From JAJUFS01 sp964599565 (GTDB taxonomy: Bacteria; Pseudomonadota; Gammaproteobacteria; Natronospirales; JAJUFS01), in assembly GCA_964599565.1 (NCBI GenBank), contig CAZRFE010000008.1, forward strand, positions 1 to 53,927: a DNA stretch of 53,927 nucleotides, given 5' to 3'. The notes beneath the pieces were generated by a model, which saw only the letters and a list, made by a program, of their open reading frames with translations, had not been told where the DNA came from and searched no databases. The position numbers and the translations under genes are program-made. Positions 1 to 9,717 of the stretch are shown here, piece by piece (within the stretch, counting starts at the first letter, position 1; every line of letters starts with the position of its first letter).

Positions 1-1321
<1,321 letters not shown>

Positions 1322-1372
1322 TCATATCCCCTGTGCGTGGGTGCGGCGCGGACAGCGCTGCGAAAGACGCGC

Positions 1373-1378
1373 ATTGTA
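1373..1378 (-). promoter_or_regulatory. Candidate -10 box for thiC
   Basis: TACAAT on the minus strand, about 52 nt upstream of the thiC ATG. A poor -35 (GTTCAA) lies 16 nt further up. The resulting leader would be roughly 45 nt, too short for a TPP riboswitch. Confidence 0.35.
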
Positions 1379-1410
1379 ACCGCCGCGGCCGCCATTGAAC
1401 GAGCCGCGGC

Positions 1411-1439
1411 TTGCCTCGCGCTGGCCGAGCCAATACCAT
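1411..1439 (+). promoter_or_regulatory. Candidate sigma70 promoter for pcm-like gene
   Basis: TTGCCT (1411-1416), 17-nt spacer, TACCAT (1434-1439). It lies 43 nt upstream of ATG 1483 in the thiC/pcm divergent region. The match is reasonable but not strong. Confidence 0.35.
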
Positions 1440-1482
1440 TTGCTCCCCTTTTTTGCCGCTTTTCACCCGACCGGAACACGCC

Positions 1483-2166
1483 ATGCAGACAGCCGTCGAA
1501 CAGCCCATCGATCTCGAAACCGCCCGCGAATACATGGTGGAGCGCCAGGTGCGCACCTGGGAGGTGCTCGATCCGGCCGTGCTGGATGCGATGCGCGCGC
1601 TGCCGCGCGATCATTTCGTGCCCGCCGCATTCCGCAGCCTCGCGTACGCGGATGCGCATATTCCGCTCGGCAACGGCGAGACGATGATGCAGCCGAAGGT
1701 CGAAGGCCGGCTGCTGCAGGGACTCGACATCCATGCCGGCGACCGCGTGCTGGAGATCGGCACCGGCAGCGGCTGGCTCACCGCGCTGCTGGCGCGACTT
1801 GCCGTGCAGGGCGAAGTGCATTCCGTCGATATCCGCGAGGAATTCACGGCGAACGCGCGCACCGCGCTTGCCGCCGTCGGCATCGGCAACGTTCGTCTCG
1901 AGACGCGCGACGCGGCGACGCTGGAAGGTTTCGACGGCGACTACGACCGCATCGTGGTGACAGGCTCGATGCCCGTGCTGCATGACTCGTTCCGGAAGAA
2001 GCTGAAGGTCGGCGGACGGCTGTTCGCGATCGTGGGCACGGAACCGATCATGGAAGCCGAGCTGCATACGCGCATGTCCGCGGACGACTGGGCGAGTGAA
2101 AGCCTGTTCGATACGGCGATTCCCGCGCTTGTGAACGCGTGGAACCCGAAGCGTTTCCGTTTCTGA
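1483..2166 (+). CDS. pcm: Protein-L-isoaspartate O-methyltransferase family protein
   Basis: A 227-aa SAM-dependent methyltransferase of the Pcm family, whose type member repairs isoaspartyl residues in aged proteins. SAM motif I is VLEIGTGSG at residues 89-97; MMQPKVEGRLLQ (68-79) corresponds to the substrate-side MxQPxxVAxM segment of Pcm but is diverged. ATG 1483 was chosen because it gives the family length; an upstream in-frame ATG at 1411 would overlap the promoter. The rhodanese begins 7 nt after its stop and tolC follows, so the three may be co-transcribed. In relatives this variant always sits before tolC and its true substrate is uncertain. Confidence 0.8.
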   Translation: MQTAVEQPIDLETAREYMVERQVRTWEVLDPAVLDAMRALPRDHFVPAAFRSLAYADAHIPLGNGETMMQPKVEGRLLQGLDIHAGDRVLEIGTGSGWLTALLARLAVQGEVHSVDIREEFTANARTALAAVGIGNVRLETRDAATLEGFDGDYDRIVVTGSMPVLHDSFRKKLKVGGRLFAIVGTEPIMEAELHTRMSADDWASESLFDTAIPALVNAWNPKRFRF

Positions 2167-2173
2167 CAGCGCA

Positions 2174-2506
2174 TTGAACGGCGTCCGCGAGCTCGACCCG
2201 AAGGCTGTCCGCGAACGGTTGCGGACAGCGGCGGACACGGAAATGCAGTTGCTGGATGTGCGTGAGGCATGGGAATTCGACGTCGCCCACATCGCCGGCG
2301 CGCGCCTCATTCCGCTTGCGGAACTGCCGTCCCGGCTGCGGGAACTCGACGCCGCGCGACCCGTGATCGTTTACTGCCATCACGGTGTCCGCAGCTGGCA
2401 CGCGGCTTGCTTCCTTGAACAGAACGGATTCGCCGAGGTCTACAACCTCGCCGGCGGCATCGATGCGTGGTCGCGCGATGCGGATCCGGACACGCCAAGA
2501 TACTGA
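2174..2506 (+). CDS. Rhodanese-like domain protein
   Basis: A 110-aa single-domain rhodanese (GlpE-like size). The active-site loop is CHHGVRS, residues 68-74, with Cys68 as the persulfide-carrying residue; LLDVREAWEF (26-35) and YNLAGGIDAW are the usual N- and C-terminal signatures. The frame has no ATG before residue 24, so TTG at 2174 is the likely start. It begins 7 nt after the pcm-like stop, consistent with coupling. The sulfur acceptor is unknown. Confidence 0.85.
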   Translation: MNGVRELDPKAVRERLRTAADTEMQLLDVREAWEFDVAHIAGARLIPLAELPSRLRELDAARPVIVYCHHGVRSWHAACFLEQNGFAEVYNLAGGIDAWSRDADPDTPRY

Positions 2507-2632
2507 TCGCGAAGCGGAACGAAATTGCCGCCCGGCAGTCTTACTTGGCGGCTCAACGCTTTGGTGATATATTTCACTATAACACCTAGGCCGGATGGCC
2601 GAATCGGGACAAACAGGCAGGACGACAAGCAC
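2507..2632 (+). promoter_or_regulatory. AT-rich leader upstream of tolC
   Basis: This 126-nt gap contains a locally AT-rich patch at 2561-2583 with a -10-like TATAAC (2578-2583), about 50 nt from the tolC ATG. No convincing -35 is placed 16-18 nt upstream. It suggests tolC has its own promoter besides readthrough. Confidence 0.3.
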
Positions 2633-4012
2633 ATGAAAAACATCAAGATTTCGCTTCTCCTGGGCACGCTGCTCGGGAGCTTCGCAGCCGCCAGCCCCGC
2701 GCTCGCCGCGGATCTGCTGGACGTGTACCGGCTCGCGCAGCAGAACGATCCGCAGATCGCCGCCGCGGAAGCGACCTTCCGCGCGGCCGCCGAGCGCAGC
2801 CCGCAGGCACGCGCAAGCTACCTGCCGACGATCGACGCCAGCGTGAACTATGGCCGCACCAATTCGACCAGCGAAGGCGAGCAGTTCTTTGCCGGCCAGA
2901 TCTTTCCCGATGATTCGGAGAACGAATCGACCTCGACCAGCTGGAGCGTGAATCTGCGCCAGACCATCTTCAACTGGGGCACGGTCAACCAGATCCAGCA
3001 GGCCGCCGCGGACGTGGCGCGCGCGGAAGCGGAATACCGCGCCGCGGAGCAGCAGCTGATCATCCGCGTCGCGGAAAGCTACTTCAACCTGCTGGCCGCT
3101 GCGGACAGCCTCGAAGCCGCAACCGTCAACAAGGAAGCCATCGGCCGGCAGCTCGACCAGGCGAAGAAGCGTTTCGAGGTCGGACTCATTGCGATCACCG
3201 ATGTGCAGGAATCGCAGGCGGCGTTCGACCAGGCGACGGCGGAAGCCATTGCGGCAGAGCGCAGCGTGAACTCTGCGCGCGAGAACCTGCGTGCCGTGAT
3301 CGGCGAATACGTGAACGATCCGGAAGCGCCGACGGCCGCGATGCCGCTGGTCAGCCCTGATCCCGCTTCCGCGGAGACCTGGGTCACGCAGGCGCTGGAA
3401 CAGAACCTCACGGTCGTCGCGAATCGCTTCGCGCTCGAATCGGCGGAGCAGAACACCGACATTCGCCGCGCCGGCCATTATCCGACGCTCGACCTCGTCG
3501 CCGAGCACAGCGAAACGGATGGCGACTTCGACAGCCTCGATTTCACATCCGTGCCGGCTGCACCGGGTGCGGGCACCAGCGAACAGACGCGCGACTTCAT
3601 CGGCCTGCAGCTGAACGTTCCCATCTTCAGCGGTGGCGCAACACGCAGCCAGGCGCGCGAGGCCGCATATCTCGAAAGCGCGGCGCGCTCCAACCTGAAG
3701 CAGGCCATGCGCACGGCCGAAGCGCAGACGCGCGACACGTATCTCGGCGTGATATCGGACATCGCGCGCGTGCAGGCGCTGAAGCAGGCCTATGAATCCT
3801 CGCAGACGGCACTGCGTGCGACGGAAGCAGGCTATGAAGTCGGCACGCGTACCGCCGTCGACGTGCTCGATGCGCGTCGCAACGAACTGACTGCGCTGAT
3901 CAACTTCCAGCGCGCGCGCTATGACTACGTGCTGAACACGCTGCGCCTGAAGCAGGCGGCAGGCATGCTCACCGGCGATGATGTCGCGGAAGTCTCGAAG
4001 TGGATGGAGTGA
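2633..4012 (+). CDS. tolC: TolC family outer membrane channel protein
   Basis: A 459-aa outer membrane efflux/type I secretion channel that would form the trimeric exit duct for periplasm-spanning pumps. Residues 1-25 are a signal peptide ending ASPALA-A. Two outer-membrane-efflux repeats follow, rich in heptad Ala/Gln/Glu helices, with family marks such as LRQTIFNWG and the C-terminal VGTRTAVDVLDA segment. ATG 2633 is the only start that leaves a clean signal peptide. It is the last plus-strand gene before a convergent terminator shared with waaA. No inner-membrane or adaptor pump gene is in this window. Confidence 0.92.
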   Translation: MKNIKISLLLGTLLGSFAAASPALAADLLDVYRLAQQNDPQIAAAEATFRAAAERSPQARASYLPTIDASVNYGRTNSTSEGEQFFAGQIFPDDSENESTSTSWSVNLRQTIFNWGTVNQIQQAAADVARAEAEYRAAEQQLIIRVAESYFNLLAAADSLEAATVNKEAIGRQLDQAKKRFEVGLIAITDVQESQAAFDQATAEAIAAERSVNSARENLRAVIGEYVNDPEAPTAAMPLVSPDPASAETWVTQALEQNLTVVANRFALESAEQNTDIRRAGHYPTLDLVAEHSETDGDFDSLDFTSVPAAPGAGTSEQTRDFIGLQLNVPIFSGGATRSQAREAAYLESAARSNLKQAMRTAEAQTRDTYLGVISDIARVQALKQAYESSQTALRATEAGYEVGTRTAVDVLDARRNELTALINFQRARYDYVLNTLRLKQAAGMLTGDDVAEVSKWME

Positions 4013-4047
4013 CACGCGGCACCTGACGCGCGAATGGTAAAAGCAGA

Positions 4048-4072
4048 AAGCCGGGCTTCGCCCGGCTTTTTC
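4048..4072. terminator. Bidirectional rho-independent terminator (tolC/waaA)
   Basis: AAGCCGGGC / TTC / GCCCGGCTT stem-loop followed by a T-run on the plus strand and preceded by A-rich sequence. It sits between the convergent 3' ends of tolC and waaA. Confidence 0.9.
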
Positions 4073-4114
4073 TTTTCCCGCGTCCCGCGTTCGCGTTCAA
4101 GGTCGCGCGCGCAA

Positions 4115-5389
4115 TCACGCGTCGCGCGCCAGGAAACCCGCCATGTCCTGCATCACCTGCGCGAGCGTGCCGCGGTTCCTCTCGACGATGGCGCGCGCCG
4201 CCTGTCCGAGTTCGTCGCGGCGCGCGGGATCATCCAGCAGTTCGCTCCACGCGCGGGCGAGCTCCTCGGCACCGTTCACGACAACGATCGCATCGGAGTT
4301 GCGCATGTCGCTGAAGATGTCCGGCGCATTTCCATGCTGCGGGCCGGTGACGGTTGCGATACCGAGCGACGCCGGTTCAAGCAGGTTGTGCCCGCCGACG
4401 GGCACGAGGCTGCCGCCGACGAAACAGGCATCGGCGGCCGCGTAGAACGCGTTCAGTTCGCCGATGGTGTCGATGACATAAACAGCGGCGTCGGCGGGCG
4501 CTGCATCCGCGGTTCGCAGCGATGCATTGAAACCGCGTTCGCGCGCGAGCGATGCGATGTTCGCACCGCGCTCCGGATGGCGCGGCACGATGACAAGCCG
4601 CGCATCGGGGTGCGTCGTGCAAACGCGCGCGAATGCATCGAGGACGATCTCGTCTTCGCCGATGCGCGTGCTGGCCGCAACAAGCACCGGCGCGCTGCCG
4701 AACAGCAACCCGCGCAACGCCTGGCCCTGCTCGCGCAACTCGGCGGATTCCGGTATGTCGAATTTCAGGTTGCCGACGACGCGGATCGTTCCGCTGTCCG
4801 CGCCCAGTGCGCGAAAACGTTCTGCATCGTGCGTGGACTGCGCGCCGACGTAACGCACGGCGCCGAGTGCATCGCGCACCAGTCCACCCAGCCAGCCGTA
4901 GCGATGCTGCGAACGCTCCGTCATGCGCGCGGAAACGAGCAACAGCGGAATGCCGCGTGCGGCAACCTGGCGGTAGAGATTCGGCCAGACTTCCGTTTCC
5001 ATGACGATCAATGCCAGCGGACGAATGCGATCGAGAAACCGGCGGTTGAACGCCGGCAGGTCGAAAGGCAGCGCGCACACCTGCACGGTCTCGCCAAACG
5101 CAGCGCGCGCACGGCTCATGCCGCTCGCGGTGAAACTGCTGAGCACGAGATGTGCATCCGGGTATTCGGCGCAGAGCGCCTTCACGAGCGGTACCGCCGC
5201 CTGCATTTCCCCGACTGACGATGCATGCACCCAAAGCACGTTGCCGCGAGGAGCAGGATCGACAAAGCCGAGGCGATCACGCGTGGAATCCGCGCTGCCG
5301 GTCTGCCGCTTCGCGCGCACGGCCGCAACCAGCAGGAACACCGGCAGCAGTACAAGCAGAAGGATGAAATAGAGCGCGCGCATGAGCAT
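4115..5389 (-). CDS. waaA: 3-deoxy-D-manno-octulosonic acid transferase WaaA (KdtA)
   Basis: GT30 glycosyltransferase, 424 aa, that adds Kdo from CMP-Kdo to lipid IVA at the inner face of the inner membrane. An N-terminal membrane anchor (residues 4-24) is followed by WVHASSVGE (53-61, holding the catalytic Glu region), METEVWPN (130-137) and the donor-site GGSLVPVGGHNLLEP near 305-325. It starts 8 nt after the hldE stop, so the two form an operon. A second in-frame ATG two codons in is possible. Whether it adds one or two Kdo residues cannot be told, but the Kdo kinase gene at 9718-10452 favours a mono-Kdo core. Confidence 0.95.
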   Translation of the reverse strand: MLMRALYFILLLVLLPVFLLVAAVRAKRQTGSADSTRDRLGFVDPAPRGNVLWVHASSVGEMQAAVPLVKALCAEYPDAHLVLSSFTASGMSRARAAFGETVQVCALPFDLPAFNRRFLDRIRPLALIVMETEVWPNLYRQVAARGIPLLLVSARMTERSQHRYGWLGGLVRDALGAVRYVGAQSTHDAERFRALGADSGTIRVVGNLKFDIPESAELREQGQALRGLLFGSAPVLVAASTRIGEDEIVLDAFARVCTTHPDARLVIVPRHPERGANIASLARERGFNASLRTADAAPADAAVYVIDTIGELNAFYAAADACFVGGSLVPVGGHNLLEPASLGIATVTGPQHGNAPDIFSDMRNSDAIVVVNGAEELARAWSELLDDPARRDELGQAARAIVERNRGTLAQVMQDMAGFLARDA

Positions 5390-5397
5390 GCGGATGC

Positions 5398-6819
5398 TCA
5401 GTCGCCGCGGATCCGGCGGATGATGTCGGACGTGGATATGCCTTCCTCGAAGCGCAGCACGCGGACCTCGCCGCCGGCCGCGATCACTTCCTCGTAGCCT
5501 GCGATTTCCTGCGGCTGGTAATCGCCGCCTTTCACGAGGATGTCCGGCGCCACGTGCGCGATGAGTTCGCGCGGCGTGTCGGTGTCGAACGCGACGACCC
5601 AGTCGACGGCATCCAGCGCCGCCAGCACTGCCATGCGTTGCGCGAGCGGCACGACGGGACGTGTTTCGCCCTTGAGGCGGCGAACGGAATCATCGCTGTT
5701 GACCGCGACGACCAGACGATCGCCGAGCGCGCGCGCATCCTGCAGGTAGGCGACATGCCCCGCATGCAATATGTCGAAGCAGCCGTTCGTCATCACGATG
5801 CGCTCGCCGCGTTCGCGCGCCTGCTGCACCGCTTCCTTCAGTTCGTCCTGCCAAAGCACGCCGGCAGCGCCGCCCGTGCGGTGCTTCATTGCGAGTTTCA
5901 GCTCCGCGGGCGTCACGCTCGCCGCACCGAGCTTTGCAACGACGAGTCCGGCCGCGAAGTTGCCGAGTGCCGCGGCATCGGGCAGCGATGATCCCGCGGC
6001 AAGCGCGGCTGCAAGCACGGCGATCGCCGTATCGCCCGCACCCGTGACGTCGAAGACTTCCAGCGCCTGCGCGGGCAGATGGTGAACGTCGTGCGCGGTG
6101 ATCAGCGTCATGCCGTGTTCGCTGCGCGTCACCAGCAGCGCATCCAGTTCAAGGTCTGCGCGCAGCTGCTGCCCTTTCGCGACGAGCGTTGCCTCGTCGC
6201 TGCAGGCGCCGACGATCGCCTCGAACTCGCCGAGATTCGGCGTAAGCAGCGTCGCGCCGCGGTAACGGACATAGTCGCGGCCTTTCGGATCGACGAGCAC
6301 GGGAATGCCCGCCTTGCGGGCGGCGTTGATCAGCGCCTGCGGATCGCCGAGCGCGCCCTTCGCGTAGTCGGACAGCACGAGCACATCGTGCCCTTGCAGC
6401 GCGGCGATGACCTTGCCGTTGAACGCCGCGGCATCGACGGGACTTCCATCCGCCTCGAAATCGATTCGGATGAGTTGCTGGTGGCGGCTGATGACGCGAA
6501 GCTTCGTCGTCGTTTCCATGCCGTCGACCTGCAGGAAATCGCAGCGCACGCCCGCAGCGGTGAGCACGTCGCGGAGCTGTCCGGCGGCGTGGTCGCGTCC
6601 GGTTGCACCGATGACCGTTGCGCGCGCGCCGAGATTCGCGATGTTCGCGGCGACGTTGCCCGCGCCGCCCGGGCGGCCTTCCTCATTGCCGATGCGCACG
6701 ACCGGCACCGGCGCTTCCGGCGAAATGCGGCTTGTCGATCCATGCCAGTAGCGGTCGAACATCACGTCGCCGGCAACCAGCACGCGCACCGCGGAAAAGT
6801 CGGGAATACGGATGTTCAT
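5398..6819 (-). CDS. hldE: Bifunctional heptose 7-phosphate kinase / heptose 1-phosphate adenylyltransferase HldE
   Basis: A 473-aa fusion that makes ADP-D-glycero-D-manno-heptose, the precursor for the heptosyltransferase encoded nearby. The N-terminal ribokinase-like domain carries GGAGNVAANIANLGA and the GAGDT catalytic motif; the C-terminal nucleotidyltransferase starts near residue 330 with TNGCFDILHAGHV (HxGH motif). Length matches the fused form. Start ATG 6819 gives the family N-terminus MNIRIPDFS; a 30-codon upstream extension would run into the divergent promoter region. Cotranscribed with waaA. Confidence 0.95.
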   Translation of the reverse strand: MNIRIPDFSAVRVLVAGDVMFDRYWHGSTSRISPEAPVPVVRIGNEEGRPGGAGNVAANIANLGARATVIGATGRDHAAGQLRDVLTAAGVRCDFLQVDGMETTTKLRVISRHQQLIRIDFEADGSPVDAAAFNGKVIAALQGHDVLVLSDYAKGALGDPQALINAARKAGIPVLVDPKGRDYVRYRGATLLTPNLGEFEAIVGACSDEATLVAKGQQLRADLELDALLVTRSEHGMTLITAHDVHHLPAQALEVFDVTGAGDTAIAVLAAALAAGSSLPDAAALGNFAAGLVVAKLGAASVTPAELKLAMKHRTGGAAGVLWQDELKEAVQQARERGERIVMTNGCFDILHAGHVAYLQDARALGDRLVVAVNSDDSVRRLKGETRPVVPLAQRMAVLAALDAVDWVVAFDTDTPRELIAHVAPDILVKGGDYQPQEIAGYEEVIAAGGEVRVLRFEEGISTSDIIRRIRGD

Positions 6820-6851
6820 GGACGTGAAACTGCCTGCTTCAAGTGGCGCCG

Positions 6852-6857
6852 ATGTTA
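6852..6857 (-). promoter_or_regulatory. Candidate extended -10 promoter for hldE-waaA
   Basis: TAACAT preceded by TGC (extended -10, TG-n) on the minus strand, 32 nt upstream of the hldE ATG. The -35 (TCTGGC, 16-nt spacer) is weak. Confidence 0.35.
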
Positions 6858-6904
6858 GCACAGTGCCGATGATGCCAGACGATGCGCCGCGGACGCGTGC
6901 GTGG

Positions 6905-6933
6905 TTCACCCGAACGTTCGCGGCCAGTAGAAT
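6905..6933 (+). promoter_or_regulatory. Candidate sigma70 promoter for lpxL
   Basis: TTCACC (6905-6910), 17-nt spacer, TAGAAT (6928-6933). The -10 overlaps the ATG at 6932, which therefore cannot be the translation start; this supports the GTG at 6971. Confidence 0.5.
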
Positions 6934-6970
6934 GTGCTTCCCCTTGCCTTGCAGTCACACCGGAATCGAT

Positions 6971-7876
6971 GTGAAGCATCCCGAGAAGATCCAGGCGAAA
7001 CACATCGTCAATCCCGCCTACTGGCCGATCTGGCTCGTCGTCGGTTTCATGCGCCTTGCCGTGTACCTGCCGTTTCGCGTGCAGGTCGCGCTCGGCAGGT
7101 TCATCGGGCGGCTGATCTATCGCACCGCGAAGCGCCGCCGCGTGATCACGCACATCAATCTTGACCTGTGCTTTCCCGATCTCTCGCCAGCCGAGCGGAG
7201 GCGTCTCGCGCACGAGCATTTCAAGGCGCTCGGCATCGCGGTGTTCGAGATCGCGCTGTGCTGGTGGGGTTCCGACCGCAAGCTGCGCAAGCTCGTGCGC
7301 ATCGAGGGACTTGAGCATCTCGATGCCGCGCTCGCGGATGGCAAGGGCGCGCTGCTGCTGTCCGCGCATTTCACCACGCTCGAGATCGGCGGGCGGCTGC
7401 TTTCCCTGTTCCGTCCGTTCCATCTCATGTACCGGCCAAACCGAACGGATCTGCTCGAGATCATCATCTCGGGCAGCCGCCGGAAGCATTTCGAGAAAGT
7501 GATTCCGCGCGACGATGTGCGCGCGATGATTCGCTCGCTGAAGGACAACCACCCGGTGTGGTACGCCCCTGACCAGGGCTATCGCGGCAAGAACTCCGCA
7601 ATGCTGCCGTTCTTCAATGTGCCCGCACCCACCAATACCGCGACGTCGCGCATCGCTGCGTCCACGGGAAGCCCCGTGCTGCCCTTCATGGTCGAGCGCC
7701 TTCCCGGTGCGCAGGGCTACGTGCTGCGCATCAGTCCGCCGCTGGAAGATTTCCCGTCGGATGACATCGAACGCGACAGCACGCGCGTCAACGCCATCAT
7801 CGAGGCCGATGCACGGCGCGTGCCGGAGCAGTATCTCTGGTGTCACAACCGCTTCAAGACGCCGTACAGGAAATGA
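6971..7876 (+). CDS. lpxL: Lipid A biosynthesis acyltransferase (LpxL/HtrB family)
   Basis: Inner-membrane late acyltransferase of 301 aa (E. coli LpxL is about 306) that adds a secondary acyl chain to Kdo-lipid IVA. It has a single N-terminal membrane segment (residues 18-37) and the HX4E catalytic motif H133-FTTL-E138; QGYRGKNSAMLPFF follows the family pattern. Start GTG 6971 is chosen on length and because the promoter -10 overlaps the earlier ATG. It could equally be an LpxM-like enzyme. The polyol-phosphotransferase gene follows after 61 nt on the same strand. Confidence 0.9.
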   Translation: MKHPEKIQAKHIVNPAYWPIWLVVGFMRLAVYLPFRVQVALGRFIGRLIYRTAKRRRVITHINLDLCFPDLSPAERRRLAHEHFKALGIAVFEIALCWWGSDRKLRKLVRIEGLEHLDAALADGKGALLLSAHFTTLEIGGRLLSLFRPFHLMYRPNRTDLLEIIISGSRRKHFEKVIPRDDVRAMIRSLKDNHPVWYAPDQGYRGKNSAMLPFFNVPAPTNTATSRIAASTGSPVLPFMVERLPGAQGYVLRISPPLEDFPSDDIERDSTRVNAIIEADARRVPEQYLWCHNRFKTPYRK

Positions 7877-7937
7877 CCGGCGACGCGGCAGCAACCACGC
7901 CGCCCATCGGATTCGTCACCTACGACAGGGCAATCGC

Positions 7938-8996
7938 ATGCGCATCCTCTTCGACGTCCAGCGCCTCTACTACCTGCCGCAATACGAACCGGTGATGCGC
8001 GCGCTGGCTGCGCGCGGCGCGGAATGCATCGCCATCGCGCGTGACGACGCCGACCCGCAGGGAAGGCTCTGCCGTGAAATGCTGGACGATGCGTTCGACG
8101 CCAGGGTGGCGGACGATGAACACGCGGCGATCGCGCAGGCACGCGCGCTTGAGCCGGAGTGGATCGTGCTCGGCAACGACAATCCGTATCGCGGCAAGGT
8201 AAAGGCGCGCAGCGCGCTCCTCTATCACGGCATCGGCGTGAAACAGGTCTATTACAGTGCGCACCTGATGAACGTGGATCTTCGTTTCGTCGAAGGTCCG
8301 TACCGCGAGCGCGAACTTGCTGCGCGCTTCCCGGATGTGCGTCTCGAAGCGATCGGGTTTCCGAAGCTCGACCCGCTGTTCAACGGCACAGCACCGCGTT
8401 TTGATCTCGCCGCGCATGGTCTCGATGCGTCGCGTCCGACGATCCTGTACGCACCGACGTTCTTCCCGAGTTCCATCGGCCGGATGCCGCTGGACTGGCC
8501 GGCGCGCGTTGCCGACTGCAACGTCATCATCAAGCCACACCAGTTCTCGCTGACAAAACCCGACTATCGCAACCAGCAGCGCCGCTTCGCGCACTGGTCG
8601 CGCTACCCGAATGTCTTTGTTGCGGATGCGAGCACGCAGAGTCTCGTGCCGTTCATGGCCGTGGCGGACGCGCTGATCAGCGAAGCGTCATCCGCGCTGT
8701 TCGAATTCGCGGCGCTTGACCGGCCGGTGATCTGGTGTGATTTCCTGGCGCTGCGCTGGTCGTATCGCGGACCGTTTTCGTTCCGGCTGAAACGCCGCAT
8801 GGACCCCTCGATACTCGCGTATGCGGATGTCGGTGCGCATGCTTCGTCACCGTCGCACCTCATCGAACAGCTGCGGCGCGAACTTTCCGCACCGGAGCGC
8901 TTCGCCGCGGAACGTAAACGCGTCACCCGGGAGCTGATCGGCAGCACGGACGGATGCGCTGCTGCGCGTGCCGCGGACGTGCTGCTGGAGAACTGA
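7938..8996 (+). CDS. CDP-glycerol/CDP-polyol glycerophosphotransferase family protein
   Basis: A 352-aa protein resembling the CDP-glycerol:glycerophosphotransferase fold (TagB/TagF type). Characteristic pieces are LLYHGIGVKQVYY (about 92-104), FPKLDP, PTILYAPTF, NVIIKPHQFSL and the donor-phosphate motif DALISEASSALFEFAALDRPV (about 240-260, split here as DALISEASS and ALFEFAALDRP). These enzymes transfer a polyol phosphate from a CDP donor to a glycan. No signal peptide, so it would act at the cytoplasmic face. It lies in the LPS core locus, adjacent (0 nt, convergent) to a cytidylyltransferase that could make its donor. The acceptor and polyol are inferred, not shown. Confidence 0.75.
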   Translation: MRILFDVQRLYYLPQYEPVMRALAARGAECIAIARDDADPQGRLCREMLDDAFDARVADDEHAAIAQARALEPEWIVLGNDNPYRGKVKARSALLYHGIGVKQVYYSAHLMNVDLRFVEGPYRERELAARFPDVRLEAIGFPKLDPLFNGTAPRFDLAAHGLDASRPTILYAPTFFPSSIGRMPLDWPARVADCNVIIKPHQFSLTKPDYRNQQRRFAHWSRYPNVFVADASTQSLVPFMAVADALISEASSALFEFAALDRPVIWCDFLALRWSYRGPFSFRLKRRMDPSILAYADVGAHASSPSHLIEQLRRELSAPERFAAERKRVTRELIGSTDGCAAARAADVLLEN

Positions 8997-9686
8997 TCAG
9001 GAATCGAGCGCCTTGATCGCGCGCTCGAGATCGGCCTCGAAATCCACCTCGATGCACAACGCATCGCCGACCGGATACGGACGAAACACATCGCCCTCGT
9101 TCCCGATCAGCACTTCCATGCCTTTCTCGAAGTAATCCTGCGCATCGACGGATGCAAGACAGTCCTTGAACGCGGCAAGATGGCGCGCATCGATGCGGTT
9201 GATGCCGAGCGCCTCGCCCTCGGCGTTCTGCACCTGCTTGGAAATCTGCGTGATGTAGCCCGCGTCGTTCGTCACGTACTTCACTTCCTCTTCGGCAACG
9301 CGCGCGTTGTTCACGGCGACGATGGAGCCGGGTTGCGAAAGCACGCCGGCGAGCACGCGCTCCGCGAACACCACGTCGCCGTTCATCCACAGCACGTCAC
9401 GATCATGCACCTGCCGCAGCGCGCAGCCGAGACTGCGTGCGGTGTTGGTCGTGTCGTAATCGGGGTTGTACGCGAACGCCGCATCGGCCGCCGCTTCCAT
9501 GACCAGTTCCTTCTTGAAGCCGACGACGATCATGATGTCGAGGCCGGCCGCCTGCAGCATGCGCATCTGGCGGCGCAGGATCGTTTCACCATGCGGCAGC
9601 GGCGTCAGCGGTTTCGGATGCGGACGGCCAAGCCGGCTGCCCATGCCCGCGGCAAGAATGACGGCGAGCGGTTTTGCGTTTGCCAT
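8997..9686 (-). CDS. LicC-like sugar/polyol-phosphate cytidylyltransferase (MobA-like NTP transferase)
   Basis: A 229-aa nucleotidyltransferase: AVILAAGMGSRLG at 8-20 is the NTP-binding signature, followed by PKPLTPLP (Lys contacts phosphate), IMIVVGFKKEL and the metal-binding WMNGDVVF near residue 100. It resembles CTP:phosphocholine and CTP:polyol-phosphate cytidylyltransferases rather than the HxGH-type TagD. SD GAGGGGAG precedes ATG 9686. It is 31 nt downstream of the Kdo kinase on the same strand. Activity on a glycerol, ribitol or other phosphate is inferred from the neighbouring transferase. Confidence 0.7.
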   Translation of the reverse strand: MANAKPLAVILAAGMGSRLGRPHPKPLTPLPHGETILRRQMRMLQAAGLDIMIVVGFKKELVMEAAADAAFAYNPDYDTTNTARSLGCALRQVHDRDVLWMNGDVVFAERVLAGVLSQPGSIVAVNNARVAEEEVKYVTNDAGYITQISKQVQNAEGEALGINRIDARHLAAFKDCLASVDAQDYFEKGMEVLIGNEGDVFRPYPVGDALCIEVDFEADLERAIKALDS

Positions 9687-9717
9687 GCGACTCCCCTCGA
9701 ACGAAACGGCAAGTGAT

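Noticed and set aside
1322..1482. TPP riboswitch upstream of thiC
   Set aside because: No THI-box sequence or fold could be recognised by eye; a covariance search would settle it.
2048..4015. A 655-codon open frame antisense to tolC
   Set aside because: No recognisable protein features; TolC on the other strand has signal peptide and family motifs throughout.
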